In this document: positions 38,701 through 50,518 of the stretch, piece after piece
Layout: each line of letters opens with the position of its first letter
Position numbering within the stretch: the first letter of the stretch is position 1
Translations under genes and position numbers: made by a program
NCBI RefSeq assembly: GCF_019112545.1
Contig: NW_025064883.1
Coordinates: forward strand, 434,001-498,000
Direction: 5' to 3'
DNA length: 64,000 nucleotides
Source of the DNA: Guyanagaster necrorhizus
Taxonomy: Eukaryota; Basidiomycota; Agaricomycetes; Agaricales; Physalacriaceae
Notes under the pieces: generated by a model
Told to the model about the DNA's origin: nothing
Seen by the model: only the letters and a program-made list of their open reading frames with translations
Databases searched by the model: none

Positions 38701-41035
38701 TAAAGTCATTTCTACGTCGTGATAGATATTGTGACACACCAGATCGATACCGGGGATCAGGAGCTGTAGTATAGGTACAAGATACTTGCCTCCCGGATAG
38801 TAGACCTCGCGAGAAACGATAGCTGGCGCAACAGCGCCCAAGGCTTTTATGACGGCGATCGTCCTTTGAGTCTGAGAATACGTGTAGACAGGCGATCCTG
38901 AATAACAATGAAACATACCTCGACGAGCGCCTCGAGCGAAGGAACTGCACGCTGGAGAACAGGGTGTAATATGAGGTCAGGTTCCATGACACTCATAGAC
39001 TTCAAACAGCTCTGGATGTTCGAAACGGTGTTATTATCTTGTGAGAACATCGCCAGAAGGGCTACAGTTCTCAAACACTTGACGAGCTCTCGCTTCATGG
39101 TTCTTGTCAACCTTCGGTTCTAACCCTTTTAATTGGGGTCAGGTGTTTCACTGCATTGAAGAATTACGGACCAATGGAGTTTTGCAATCGGACCGTTGCT
39201 CCTCATGCCACCCTGACCACACTATGAGACCGAGGACCGTTGGAAAAAAGACATGTTCCTTACGCTTGTTGAAATCGTAGACAATATATTTGATGAACGC
39301 GCTTAGCTAAACAAAATAAAATCAGCATGAAAAGTACTTCCAAACACATCATATATGCATATGGCAATGCAGTGAAAGCGTTCAGAGTCAGCGGGATACG
39401 TACATCGGTAGTCCACGCCCCAGAGTTTGACGGGTGGAAGAAGCTTTCAGTCGACGCGATCAATTTGGCTAGAGAATCCAAAGCTTTTGATCCGGCTAAG
39501 TATGTTTGACCTTTAGATGGCGCAGGTTTCCCCAGAGGAACAGACAGAAATTCTTTTAAAGTGCTAGACTGAATTTGCGGTGTATTCATTCCGGATGGTA
39601 ATGGCGTCATCAGAGGCGTGGAGACCGTGGACACGGGGCTGGGGAAACCATCCGGAGCCATTGAGTAGACAATAATGCGAGCCAGAGACGCTGAGATTAG
39701 TATTTAGTCATGTAGATACGATGCCCACGCATGACGCACGTATTCTCCAGTTGGCTTTAGGGAGACGGCCCATCTCGAATCCCATCTGATTGTCTGCAGT
39801 TGGAGCAGTGCTTAGAGAGCCAGTGTCGGCCAGAGGTATTTCTGCAGTATCAATGAGCTCTGTACCTGAATAAATCACAGAATTCGTACCCATCGACGCA
39901 AGGCATTTACACATCAACAGGCCCCACTCATGTTCAGTGAATATGCCTACATCTTTGTAAAGGCCATGCCAGACAGCGTCTTCCTTTAGGTCTTCTTGTG
40001 ACCACCTTGGCCGTCGCTCGCCTTCAGACCTCTCGTCATCAGGTATCTCCGTAAGCTTACGTGGGTCACTGATTTCAGGTGCTACGTGCATTTCCGTCAA
40101 TTTCGAGAGAAAATGCAACATCCGTTCATCGTAGAAGTAGGAGTTTATAGATTCCCACATCCGAAGAAGCATGGGGAGATACGACTGGGGATGGGTTAAT
40201 GGAAGGAAGGTAAGAAGGTAATATTGCGAAGACAGTACGCTCTGGAAAAGAAACACAAGGGTGAGTACACGGATAAGAGGCACTTGCGACGATAAACGCA
40301 CATCCAGGTCAGTTCCGTTAAACTGTGGGACAAAAGTAGAGAGCATCTCATCGATAGCGGCAGGATGAAAAAACTTTCGAGAATTCTCAGCCATATAGCC
40401 CATACACCACGACAGCTGCCTAATAACGCGTCCTCAGTGCAGTGGCCCAATCAATGAAGCCCAGACATACGTATACTCGAACTGCCTCCGGCTCAAGAAG
40501 AGATCTTCCTTTAGTATGTCGTATATTGGCCTCCAGGGTAGGCGCATATCCTCGACAGAGATACATTTCTTGGACTTTGTTAAAAGCTTGAAAGCATCTG
40601 AACATGTCGCCACCATTTGAGTAGACATGCCGGGTATCGTGCTAACATAGTAATAAATCTTGGCGAGACGAATTCTCTTCTCCTTGGGAATGGGATACTT
40701 GAGCATGGTCCAGCTGAAACACGACAAGGAATTGGTTAGCAGACGCGACGAAGTTGAAACGGTACGGACTAGTAGCTGAGCATACTGTCCCACTGCAGGA
40801 GCCCAACATCATAATCCCTCGCCTCGACGCACTGCACGATGCGAAGGATGATGAAGTCAAGGAGTTCCATCATGCTTGAGGTCGACTCGATAGTGTACGG
40901 GAGCGATTTTGCGTAGCATTTGAGCTTGTGGAGGTCATGGTCGTTGAGGATGTGGCTGTCAGTAATGTCATGGGAGAACGAAAGCCTGGATGAGGAATTG
41001 GTGATGTAGAGAGAAGAGATATCTGGAACTGTCAT
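32745..41035 (-). CDS. BLM10: Proteasome activator BLM10/PA200
   Basis: This is a very large multi-exon gene. BLM10/PA200 is a HEAT-repeat dome that caps the 20S proteasome and aids its assembly and ubiquitin-independent proteolysis. The N-terminus (from 41035) has SLPYTIESTSSMMELLDFI and VQCVEARDYDVGLLQWDSML-like family sequence. Near 39400-39500 lies STESFFHPSNSGAWT, a strongly conserved family element. Near 35320-35640 lies WRYEIAAIRCLRTLLRRDMP. The last intron (32753-32804) joins an exon ending SSY to ACGCATGA, giving the C-terminus SYYA, the gate-opening tail that docks in 20S alpha pockets. Many of the 20-plus junctions were not individually set. Confidence 0.9.
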
Positions 41036-41243
41036 TGGGAAGACGAGGAAAGAAAATGACTGTACCGACTGGGGTTACGTCCGCTCCTGGGCCAGTGAAT
41101 TGGTCAGCGAGGTCTCACTGTGCTCTGTTCTGCTCAACGTGACGTCCGTAAAGCAGCCTGGCGGCAATAGATTGACAGAACGGATATACAATCATTTACA
41201 ACTAACAGCAGAGCAGACACAGAAGTCAAGCAAATAGAAAATC

Positions 41244-42343
41244 CTACGGAACCGCCATCAACGCCGCGTCTTGCAATTCTTTCAATGCTTTCTCCCGTAC
41301 CATCTGCCAGACTCCGTTCCTCTGGGCCTTGATCTCCCCTAAGCCTTCCCTGATCTCTTGCAGACGCTCGATATATTCTCTGCCGTCGTCTTGCAGTTCT
41401 CGGAGCACGCCGACGGAGCGTTCAAGATTATCTTGCTGCGTTTCCGGCGACGCGAAATGCGAGGGCTCATGTACGGGCGGCTCACTAGAGTACGAGAACA
41501 AGAACAGCTTGTGGATAGGTGGCGTCAGGTCGGGCGCACGAGCGATTCTCCTAGCTTTGTCCACATCTTCGGCACTATCGCCATCTTCGTCTTCGCGTTT
41601 CGTCACGACAGAGGTACCAGTGGGCTCCGGCTCCGGCTCCTCACTGATGACTTGCCACAGACGACCCAATGCCGCCTTCATGTTCGCCTCGCCTTCAATA
41701 AGACTATTTGTGGATTGCTCGAGTTCTTCGAGGAGGCTGGACCTGAATGTATGTGTCACGGCCTTGTCCATGACAAATGACGAGTAACTAAAGTGCTGAG
41801 ACGTCGGCGGCGGGTAGGGTGAAGTAAGAGGAGGCGACGAAGAACGTAATAGATGAGGAAGGGTGGGAGGCGATGGAGATCGTTTTGTTTGCGGGAGTAG
41901 CTGTTTTAGACGCTTCCGAGCGCGCTCTTCCGCCTGTCAAGCAGAAATATGAACATGGAATTTCGTCCAGAACTGTTCCCTAACGTACCTGCCATTCTTC
42001 CATACCTGGGCTCCATGCGCTCAGTTTTCCTCGTCGTACCCATCGGGCTCCTTTCATGTCTTTCTTGCCCCAGTTCCCTAGGGCTGTACCTGCAGCCAAC
42101 TCTTCAGAATCCGAATCGTATCCATAAGCGGGATAGAACCAAGCATTTTGGTCGCTGAGTGGCAGTAGGTCCTGAATTCTGCGGCAAGTAATTGAGTGGT
42201 AGGACATATTTCACAAAGACGGCGTACGAATTGTCTTCTGATGGCCCTAAACGAGGACGTTTGTGTCCGTTCATATTGAGAGGTATGTGCTGGCGGCTGG
42301 CTGGACGCGGTGGTAGATGATTTGGATGCGATAAGTCCGACAT
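41244..42343 (-). CDS. Unknown fungal protein with acidic and coiled-coil segments
   Basis: The family was not recognised. The start at 42343 gives MSDLSHPNHLPPRPASRQHI. An intron of 49 nt (donor GTACGC within 42185-42240) joins to an exon with DLLPLSDQNAWFYPAYGYDS and GNWGKKDMKGARWVRRGKLS. A further intron near 41936-41987 joins to an exon of AEERARKRLKQLL, Ser/Pro-rich sequence, and a long charged helical region (SLLEELEQSTNSLIEGEANM, then ERLQEIREGLGEIKAQRNG). It ends at 41244. Basic and helical content suggest a nuclear scaffold or complex subunit, but no function is claimed. Confidence 0.7.
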
Positions 42344-42523
42344 GGCTCTGCTCAACAAGTGTCAAAACGTTCCTTTCCCAAATGCCCCAAATGCCCGCCG
42401 GCAATCGGCAACTCATTTATTTGCCGAGCCCAAATACAAAAACGTTGTGGTGTGTAAACTTGTAATAATTAGGCTAAGATTACAATAAAAACCAATACAT
42501 CACAAAGAACAAACCCTTCCGCT

Positions 42524-44123
42524 TCATGTAAAATATTCGGCATATGTAGAAGGTGGAAGTTCGCAAGGCCATTCACCACTTCTTATACATCTTTCGAACA
42601 CGTCTTCGCATGATCTGAAGAGGTCTATAACTGCTCGAGCGGTTTCAAGCTGAGAAATGGGAGCGATCAGGGATCCAAGTCTCTCGCGGCGCTGAGGGGA
42701 GGAGCATACCGAATCCTCATATTGGAGGCCAATATTGCGCCCCATGAAAAAGTTTACAAGCAGGGCAAGTTGGACGATTGTTCGAGATTTTAGCTTTTGA
42801 CGCAAGGGAAGGAATAAGGCAAGGTCTCGTGTAGCAATCGCTGGATGCGTCAGCCCAAGGACCTATCTACCGCGTCAGCCAGAGCGAAGATAAGAGAAAA
42901 AGACGGTGTACCGATAAGAAGTCCCATAGACAATGGCCTACGATAATTTTATCTCGAATGATGGAGGAGACGCGTGTTTGAACCTCTTGTAGAGTGGGTG
43001 CTGTTTGACTGTCAACCAAGAGAACAAGTAGGACTCCAGACGAACTGACCGCCCATGAAGGTCGATGGACTGAAGCCAGTTTCGTCTGTTCTGTAATTTT
43101 CTACTTGATGTCTAAAGGGTCGTCAGAGCCTGTAAAATAGACCATTTAAAGAGCGCCTACGTCGGTCGAACGAGGGTGTCTAAAAGTATTCGGCCCCGGT
43201 AGTCCGTAAGGGAAACACGCCTAATGGCATTGATCAGAAGGAGGACACCACATGATTCCACTGTTCACATACGCGACCATGGGTATTTCCTTGAGGGTGT
43301 CTTGAATTCTTACCGTTCCCATATACACGTGAATTTGTGAAACTGCGACGTAACTGCGGGCCATCAGCACGAATAAACGAGGGAGCATCCAAGAAGATAC
43401 CTGTATGCAGGGAAATAGCGTTGCCTAGACGGCTCAAACACATCGATGTAACGAACAGCACTAGTCGCGGCATGCACATTATGCGAAGTGCCTCTCGGAA
43501 ACGAAGACCTTGAACAAGGCAGAAGCAAGGTGTTAAAACGATTAAAGAGACTGAGAGAGCAAGGAGGTTGATACATTATACCTCGAAATAGAGATAAGGA
43601 GCATTACCAGCAAACAAGAAAGAGGGACCATCAACGACAGGTTGTGTCTTTGAGCATTTGGAAACGAGGACATCAAGCAAGATTTCACGCCAGCGATGGG
43701 GATTGGAGGGAGAAGTAAAGAACCGTCGTATTGACGGATCTGACGTGACACCAACTGGAAAACGAGCACTTGATCAAAAGACGCGTACCAGGCAATCTGG
43801 CTAGGGCATATTCAGGGGATCGATATCTATCTATGCCAGGAACGAAATGAGATAGATTAGGGTTCCGGTTTTCAGTCACGTCGCCTCCGGATATTCGAAC
43901 GAGCGCTTGACTGTGCCATACAAGAGCAGTATTAGGACCCTTCAAAGCTTGACAGGTACAAGAAGTCAAAAAATAGAAGGAGCACTCGGATTGATGCAGG
44001 CAATACAGAATCTCTTCGCTTCATTTCAATTGGTGTCCGAGATACACTCCCCCCCAAACGATCTTGAGCGCTGTCATACATGAGGTCTAACAAAGAACAC
44101 AAGCCAACCACCACATAATACAT
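42524..44123 (-). CDS. RNase T/REX-like exonuclease-fold protein lacking catalytic residues
   Basis: This is a multi-exon gene whose C-terminal half matches the REX4/ISG20 exonuclease fold: VSLTDYRGRILLDTLVRPT, VENYRTDETGFSPSTFMG, DKIIVGHCLWDFLSVLGL, THPAIATRDLALFLPLR and LETARAVIDLFRS, ending LPPSTYAEYFT. The usual D-x-E of strand 1 (family ALDCEMV) appears as VAVSQIHV, and the later E-D before the helix appears as LETARA, so the DEDD set looks incomplete. The N-terminal half (GVTSDPSIRRFF, NPHRWREILLDVLV) is of unknown type. Junctions near 43220-43330 and the first exon are unresolved. It lies 148 bp downstream of BIO2 in the same orientation. Confidence 0.7.
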
Positions 44124-44271
44124 TGACGTCTAATGGTAAACACATACATTTATTCATAATCAACTCGTGTACATCCTCCGTCTGTTCTTCAGTGACGTGT
44201 ACGTTCATCTACATACAAGTAATCAAGGCAGTGAAATGGATATATGTCGCTGGAATCCACTCACCATCTAA

Positions 44272-45846
44272 TTATGTTGAAGCCCCCAGATCTGCTTCTT
44301 TCGAGCGTCTGGATGCAGCCCGGTCCGTGTTTTCAATTTGAGCATCTTCTTTCCGGGCAACGTTAATCTGTTCGAAGCTCCGCATACCTTCCAAACCCCA
44401 GCGACCCATCATTGCTTTGTCCTGTTTGACTTGTCGTTAAAATAGGCGGCCGTTCACCTTCAGTGTGAACTTACCTCGTCCCAGGGGGAGCCTGCCAACC
44501 GTGTGAGCATATTTTTCAAGTCTTCGATCATATCGACTTACAGGGAGTAGTCAGCATTTGTTCGCCCGTAAACACCGCATTTGCGCCGGCCATGAAGCAC
44601 ATCGCCTGCTCTGCTTCAGTGAGTGTATTTCTACCAGCTGAGAGTCTGATGATAGTAGTTGGCAGAACCATCCGTGCTGTAGCAATTGTCCGAACAAGAA
44701 TCTGATGGGAAACAGGCTATAACATCCATGAGCGCCAAACCTTGGTGCAAAAAAAAACCATCTACTTCATTGTCCTCAAGCGGAGTCCCAGGAATAGGCA
44801 CCAAGGCATTGACAGGAAAGGATTCGGGGTGTTCAGGCATCCTAAAACACGCCGCTTAATGAAGTCCCAAGACGTAGTAGTGTCATACCTTGAAACCTCC
44901 CAGATGAGCCCAACTCTGTCAGCGTCTTTTTCACCAAGGCCTAATATTCCTCCGGAACACACACTAATCCCAGCCTGACGGACAGCCTCTATGGTGTCTA
45001 ATCGATCATCGTAGGTCCGAGATGTAATGACCTAGAAAGACACTGAGAAAGCAGTCCATTATTTAACAAATGAAGGAAAGTACTTCAGGGTAGAACTCTC
45101 GCGAAGTGTCGAGGTTGTGATTGTACGCCGTCAAACCACTGTGACAGTACTCATTTAATTGCCCGTGCAAAGCAGAGATATAGTAGGAAAAGTAGTCCTT
45201 ACGCCTCTTTTAGTTGACGAGCCTGCTCTGGGGACAACATACCAAGAGTGGTGCAGACTTCCATCCCCATGCCGCGGACCTCTCGGACCATGTCCAGGAT
45301 TCTTTCAAAGCCACGTTTACGTCCAGAAAGATCGCGCCATGCAGCCCCCATACAGAAACGGGTACTGCCATTTTCTTTTGCTTTGCGAGCGGCCTCTATC
45401 ACGGGCTCGACATCGAGGAGGCGCGAAGCTTTAATGCTGGTATCATGCCGGGACGATTGGGAGCAGTAGGAACCTTATGATGCGGTTCATATCGGATCCG
45501 GACTGACAGCGAACGCACTTACAGTCTTCAGAACATCCTCCAGCTTCATAAACGAGGTTCGTTGGGATAAATTTAGTCAATGAATTGGGGGTGATAGAGC
45601 GGACCGCGACGTACTTTTGATGCTCATGAGGGTACAGAGCTGTATTTTGTTGGGATCATGGTGCTGCCTGTGCACAGAAGCAGCACGGAAGACGAGATCG
45701 AGAAGAGGGGAATCGTAAATTTGTTGGATCTCTTGTTTCGTCCAGTCGTGTCGCGTCACCCGGTTGGACGGGAAGGAGGCTGGGGAAGCGTGGGTCGCCA
45801 GCGTTCGTGTCGACGTGAGCGACCTCCAGGCAGCAGAACGAAACAT
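44272..45846 (-). CDS. BIO2: Biotin synthase
   Basis: This radical-SAM enzyme converts dethiobiotin to biotin, normally in mitochondria. The N-terminus ([17 protein letters not shown]) has the Arg/Ser character of a presequence. The 4Fe-4S cysteine motif CxxxCxxC is assembled across an intron: GGCSEDC joined to SYCSQSS (donor GTAAGTGCG near 45520, acceptor CATAAG). Other family elements are [72 protein letters not shown] and [20 protein letters not shown]. The C-terminus ends DLGAST at TAA 44272-44274. No other biotin genes are nearby. Confidence 0.95.
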
Positions 45847-46550
45847 TACGGTGGTACAGGCAATTCCGGATGCTGGCAGTGAGGAGGCTAGGCAGGTCGT
45901 GGTCGGAGGGTAACAAGGGCGACAAGAAATTGGGGAGATCGAAAGCCCAAATCTGATTCCGATCGCATCACTGCACGTGAGGCAGTTAGCCCCTATCTTT
46001 TACCGTCTGGGCCCCGACTCCGCGTTCCTCGTATTCATTTTATCAAGCAATCCAACAACGACGCAAGCGGCTGTTATTCAACTTGTTGGACAACAAAACC
46101 GTCCTTGGAGCTTCTACTTTCATCTCGACACCTGGAATATTGACTGCTTACTTTATCGCGGATCAGGAGTGGACGTCCGTGTCCTGATTTCATTTCCGAG
46201 GTTCACGTCTGGCAGCCAGACAATTACAAAAACATCGGAGTAAGAGTATATTAACGATATAAGTATATATGAGTGGACAACTCGGTAGCATGGAGCATAC
46301 GACAATTAAGTTATTTATGATACAGGAATCACTTCGGGGGATGTAGATTCAGTCGAATTGTTGTTGTTAAGCTAGCTTTCCTCGTTAAGATAATAATATA
46401 TATAAATATATATATTGATGTCCTTGTGCTCTAGCCGCTCGCCACGGCTGTCATCTACAGAAAATTTTGCGAAATCCGCCAGTAGAATGCCTGAAAACAC
46501 TAATTAAATGTGAGCTTTCGACTAAAAAACACAGAATTGCTGTCTAACTG
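45847..46550. other. Upstream region of BIO2 and AT-rich intergenic sequence
   Basis: This contains the probable BIO2 promoter and an AT-rich patch near 46380-46415. An 88-codon plus-strand frame at 45977-46243 has no domain and is not called. No RNA gene was recognised. Confidence 0.4.
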
Positions 46551-46853
46551 TCATAGCTTCACTGACTCTGGAGTGTCGTGCGCCAGTCTCCTGCATTGGC
46601 GTAACATCGGCCGACGGGGACCTTTGTAATAGTAGAAGTTTCTGGTATTCTTCTCCTTTCGTTTACGAAGGTTACTCCATTGTCGGAGCGTGTATTCTGC
46701 TAATTGGTGAGAGTATATCTGTTTCTTTTCTTCGAGAGTGGGACGAATCATTGGTGGCGAGAGAGACTTCCCATTATATATATGCCTGCGCGCTCCATCG
46801 ACTGCATAATGACGTTCAAAGTTGCCACAGCCTCGGCGTTTTTCATCGAACAT
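46551..46853 (-). CDS. Possible small basic protein (100 codons), unsupported by homology
   Basis: The open frame from 46853 encodes a very basic protein (MFDEKRRGCGNF start; central EEKKQIYSHQLAEYTLRQW looks helical, then NLRKRKEKNTR). No family was recognised. It stands alone in an otherwise gene-poor 1.7-kb stretch between BIO2 and the BTG gene. It could be one exon of a larger gene or chance. Function is unknown. Confidence 0.3.
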   Translation of the reverse strand: MFDEKRRGCGNFERHYAVDGARRHIYNGKSLSPPMIRPTLEEKKQIYSHQLAEYTLRQWSNLRKRKEKNTRNFYYYKGPRRPMLRQCRRLAHDTPESVKL

Positions 46854-47550
46854 ATGCTATTGCAATAGCAACAGTTTGATTCGCCGTGTTCATTCAAAAT
46901 AAAGCTTACATCAAGGAACATTCAAAATGTCCTGAAGATCTACAGGTTGATGATTTCAAACAGAAATTTTGCAATAATTCTTAGATAGGGCTGACGCAGC
47001 TTGCGGGTCTCACAGTGGAATTGGTCGACATCTCAAAGTTCGGTCATGTCTTGACGCGCAATATATAGGCAGGAATGTTCAAATGTTTTAGAATCACCGT
47101 TCTCGCTCACAAGTTACGCCAGGCCAGCCAATGCAGAGTTAGGTAGCATACAACAACGTAGGGGTACAAGGTAGTAAGCCAAGTCGTCGTAATGCAACGT
47201 AAAGTATTATAAGTAGTAGACAAGGCATCTACCGATAAGACAGTGAAACCCGAAGAGTTAAAAAGACTTATACAGAATAGGGAATTAAATGCTACACACA
47301 TTCGCGAGAGCAAAGGCACAGATAATGTTGTATCAATAGTTGTAAGAAAGAAAAGATGTGATAATGTAGTGTTCAACTGAGAACTTGAGAATGTCCAAGG
47401 TGTCGTCGAAGGTCGAGAGCGGATATATTTTCGTGAAAGGACGTCGAAAGTGAAGCTATAAAATGAGCGTGAGGATTGCACGTCAAGTAAGGTCGTCAAG
47501 CAAGCATCGAAATGTAGAACATTATCGGTGGAATGTCATGGTTTGTTCTT
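46854..47550. other. Intergenic stretch downstream of the BTG gene
   Basis: This is AT-rich sequence with no supported gene. A 130-codon minus-strand frame at 47107-47499 is low-complexity (Thr, Leu, Ser) without domains. It probably includes the 3' UTR of the BTG gene. Confidence 0.4.
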
Positions 47551-48502
47551 TTAAAAGTGAACGGTGCGCCAGTAGCCGGCGGGGGCTTTGTTGGAGGGCT
47601 TCTTCGCTTTGGCTGAGGGTGAGCCACCAAGCATAACACCACCAGTAAGAACAGTGGTCTTCCCCCCATCATACGGAGTCACCTCGGTCTTAGAGGTATC
47701 CACAAAGACGCGGGAAGTCCTTGCCTTCTCACGCCTCGACTGCGAGGACGTGGATGTGGATGTGGGTGTAGATGAGCCCGATGATTCCGAGCCAACCGAG
47801 TCAGATGACGAAAATGAGTAGCTCGAGCTCGAGTTGGACGAGCGGGAGCTGCAACGCGAATGGCTGGAGATGGAGGACAAAGGAGAAGTAGACCGAGGGA
47901 TGGGAAAATGAGGAACGACGGGAGTCATCCAGGTGGGCGCGTTCATTTCATCTGCGATCATGTCGAAGAGCCGCTCATCAGTATCGCAGTCCTCTTCAAG
48001 GAGCTGCTGCGCGACAGTCTTAGAGTTCTAAAGTTGCAGACACGTAAACATGGGTGATGCGACAGAGAGAGATGCATGAGCTTACCGCGACGCTAATGGA
48101 CGGTACCATGGAGAAAGGACCTTCAGCAGCCCAAATAGTAACAGTCTCGTTGCCGCTTCCTACACGCATATAGACGCAGCCGGGGTCGACGCAGAAGTCG
48201 AACTCACAGCCCCCAAGACGGGCGATCCAATCAAACCATTGAATGCCCGTAGCAAGACATGCGGAGTACACAACGCGAGGGGGAAGGCAGTCTGGGCTGA
48301 GGGTAAGGCAACGACGACCTGAGCCGCTAAGGGGCTCAAAAGGGACCCAGGACGGGGCGTAATGGGCGGTGAGGTTGGCTTCGAGGACAAGCTGCAGCTT
48401 GATAATAGTTGTCGCTGGGTAGGCAGACATCAAGGGACGCGTAAGGAAGGAAACGGCATGGGCGACGGCGACGGAGACACTGATAGAGGAAGAAAAGGCC
48501 AT
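47551..48502 (-). CDS. BTG/Tob (anti-proliferative) family protein
   Basis: Two exons (48086-48502, 47551-48027) encode 297 residues. The N-terminal about 130 residues match the BTG domain: VAVAHAVSFLTRPL, LQLVLEANLTAHYAPSWVPF, GSGRRCLTLSP (the GSGYRCIRI-like box of animal BTG/Tob), IQWFDWIARLGGCEFDFCVD and PGCVYMRVG (the WVDPxxVxxRxG box). In animals these proteins recruit the CCR4-NOT deadenylase to mRNAs. A similar role here is inference. The C-terminal half is extremely Ser-rich (SSNSSSSYSFSSSDS) and ends in a conserved-looking tail GYWRTVHF. Confidence 0.82.
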
Positions 48503-49602
48503 GACGAATTATTTAAGAGGATGTAGCTGCTTGAGTGAATTAGAACTTGAGGGTATGCAAGGGTATCGTCCAGCGATGAGAAATGCGGGTAGATGCACGC
48601 GTAAGGATAAAGAAGGACAAAAGATTAAACGTTATAAACGTTGAAGAGAAAGCGTAGCGGAAATCTATCACTGCAGTCAGTCGGCGGCTAGCAAAGGGCT
48701 ACAAGTGAATGCAACGCACCTAACGGAAGCCTAAGAGCGAAATGAAAAGAGTCCGTCAGGGTATGTGCCATACTGAATACGAAGAAGGGAACTGACCTTG
48801 GTCGTACAAGAAAACAAGCGGGGAGCTGGGAAGACAAGAGAGCGCATGGCAGGCCTTTTATATATATTTCATTATTCGTTCGACGCAGCACAATGCACTA
48901 CGGGAGCAACAAAAGCGATTCCTTTCTTGGCTTCCCGACCACGTGCGAGAACAAAAGGACATCTTCCTATTGTCTTTGTTTTCGTAAAGGCAATCCTTGT
49001 ACTATTTGCTGGATAGCTTCGTATTCCGTATCATCTCCCGTACCTTGAGCCTTTTGTACTTTGTAGGTCTAGCTTGTGCGTCGCTAGGCCAAGGACAATG
49101 CTCGCACTACAGGATCAATCCGGCCGCCCAAGACTGCTTCACAGCTCCCCCGTTCTGTTCCCACTGGCAGGTTATGATACGAGTCTATTGTTTTGTGGCG
49201 TTCTGACATCGCAAACCCGAGATAACAGCAAAGGCGCAGTAAATACGCTGTGGACAGAAGCCGCGAAGGAACAGGCAATACCCGTTATGCCGAAATCGAT
49301 TTTCAAACCCCGCAGAACCATGTTCGTAGGTGGATCCTATTATGCAGAAGGGAATTCGCATGAGTATAGCAAAGGATATCAGACAGCACACTGTAAGCCA
49401 AAGGGAGAAGTTTCGGAGCCCAAGTAAATGTGCAGCGGAGAGAAAATTGGAAGCACGTGATGCAGTTCCAGGGATAAGGTTCAATCTCCGATTCAAATGA
49501 CAGACCCTAGGCTTTAGAGTGTGAATCGGTCGTCGTCATCGTCGCCGCCGTGCACTCTCTCTCAAAAAAAAGCGAGTCCTTTTGTTATCTTGCTGCTTCA
49601 CC
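48503..49602. promoter_or_regulatory. Divergent promoter region of BTG gene and eS27
   Basis: This is 1.1 kb between divergent start codons. Several short frames exist without domains. No RNA gene was recognised. It should include the strong promoter of the ribosomal protein gene and the leader of the BTG gene. Confidence 0.45.
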
Positions 49603-50005
49603 ATGGTGTGTATTTTTCAGCATTTCCCTGGCATCTCTGAATATCCATGTCTGCAGACTCTTGCTGTCGATCTCCTCAACCCCTCCCCCGAACTCGAAAA
49701 ACGCCAACACAAGCTCAAGCGGCTCGTGCAGTCACCTAACAGCTACTTCATGGACGTCAAATGCCCCGGTACGTGTTCTCGAAGTGTCGCCGTGGGCGCC
49801 TGCTTATACTTGCGTAGGATGCTTTGCCATCACCACCGTATTCTCGCACGCTCAGACAGTCGTCATCTGTGGTTCGTGTGCCAGCATTCTATGCCAACCA
49901 ACTGGAGGTCGGGCTCGTCTGACGGAGGGTATGCTTCGTTTGAGTATATTCTATCATGCGGTCCTCAATATCTTCACAGGTTGCTCTTTCCGTAAAAAGA
50001 ACTAA
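49603..50005 (+). CDS. RPS27: 40S ribosomal protein eS27
   Basis: This is an 83-residue zinc-ribbon protein of the small ribosomal subunit. Exons are 49603-49605, 49657-49768, 49818-49928 and 49980-50005. Exon 1 is just the ATG, followed at once by GTGTGT. The protein then reads [75 protein letters not shown], with the zinc ligands CPGC and CGSC intact. The length is normal for the family. Confidence 0.97.
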
Positions 50006-50518
50006 ACGCATACATCTTCATTCACATTTGCTCTTTGCATCTCGATGGCATTCCACCATGATATTTCGTTGCTCTTCCTTGTACCCCCCCTCCGCTCGTG
50101 TATGCTTGAATACATGCCTATAATGCTTTGGTACCCGGAGTAATCAATTTCAGGCCGATATATCAGGTGGCATGTTTTGTGTCAAAGCTTCATTCTACGG
50201 GATCATAATTTTGGCCTTGGGAATGTGAGGATTCTGCCGCTAATAATTGCTTGCAATGTCGGTGAATACAAGGATGGGCTACATTGCCATCTCTGACTCG
50301 ACTAAAAATTCGGTACCGGAGGCAAGACGGCGCCTGTCGACTCGGACTTGGTTCTTTTGGTGAGGGGACTACTACTTTGGACTTGCATGGGGTGTCGCCA
50401 TCACCACTTGCTGTTATTTCTGACTCGTACATTCGGTCCCGCAAATGAATAAATAACAGCCTTCATTACCATCCCTCACAGATTCAATACACCGATTGCA
50501 ATTTACTTACTGCTCACA
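50006..50518. other. Intergenic stretch
   Basis: This includes the eS27 3' UTR and the promoter side of the PAH mini-protein. An 84-codon minus-strand frame has no domain. Nothing was recognised. Confidence 0.45.

Noticed and set aside
32590..41035. Several separate small genes on the minus strand
   Set aside because: The many frames join in order as exons of one BLM10/PA200 gene with conserved elements from N-terminus to the SYYA tail.
45977..46243. 88-codon plus-strand frame upstream of BIO2
   Set aside because: No recognisable domain and lies in promoter-like sequence.
46380..46415. AT-rich run as a replication origin
   Set aside because: Composition alone is not evidence for an origin in this group of fungi.
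47107..47499. 130-codon minus-strand frame
   Set aside because: Low-complexity Thr/Leu/Ser translation of AT-rich DNA without family features.
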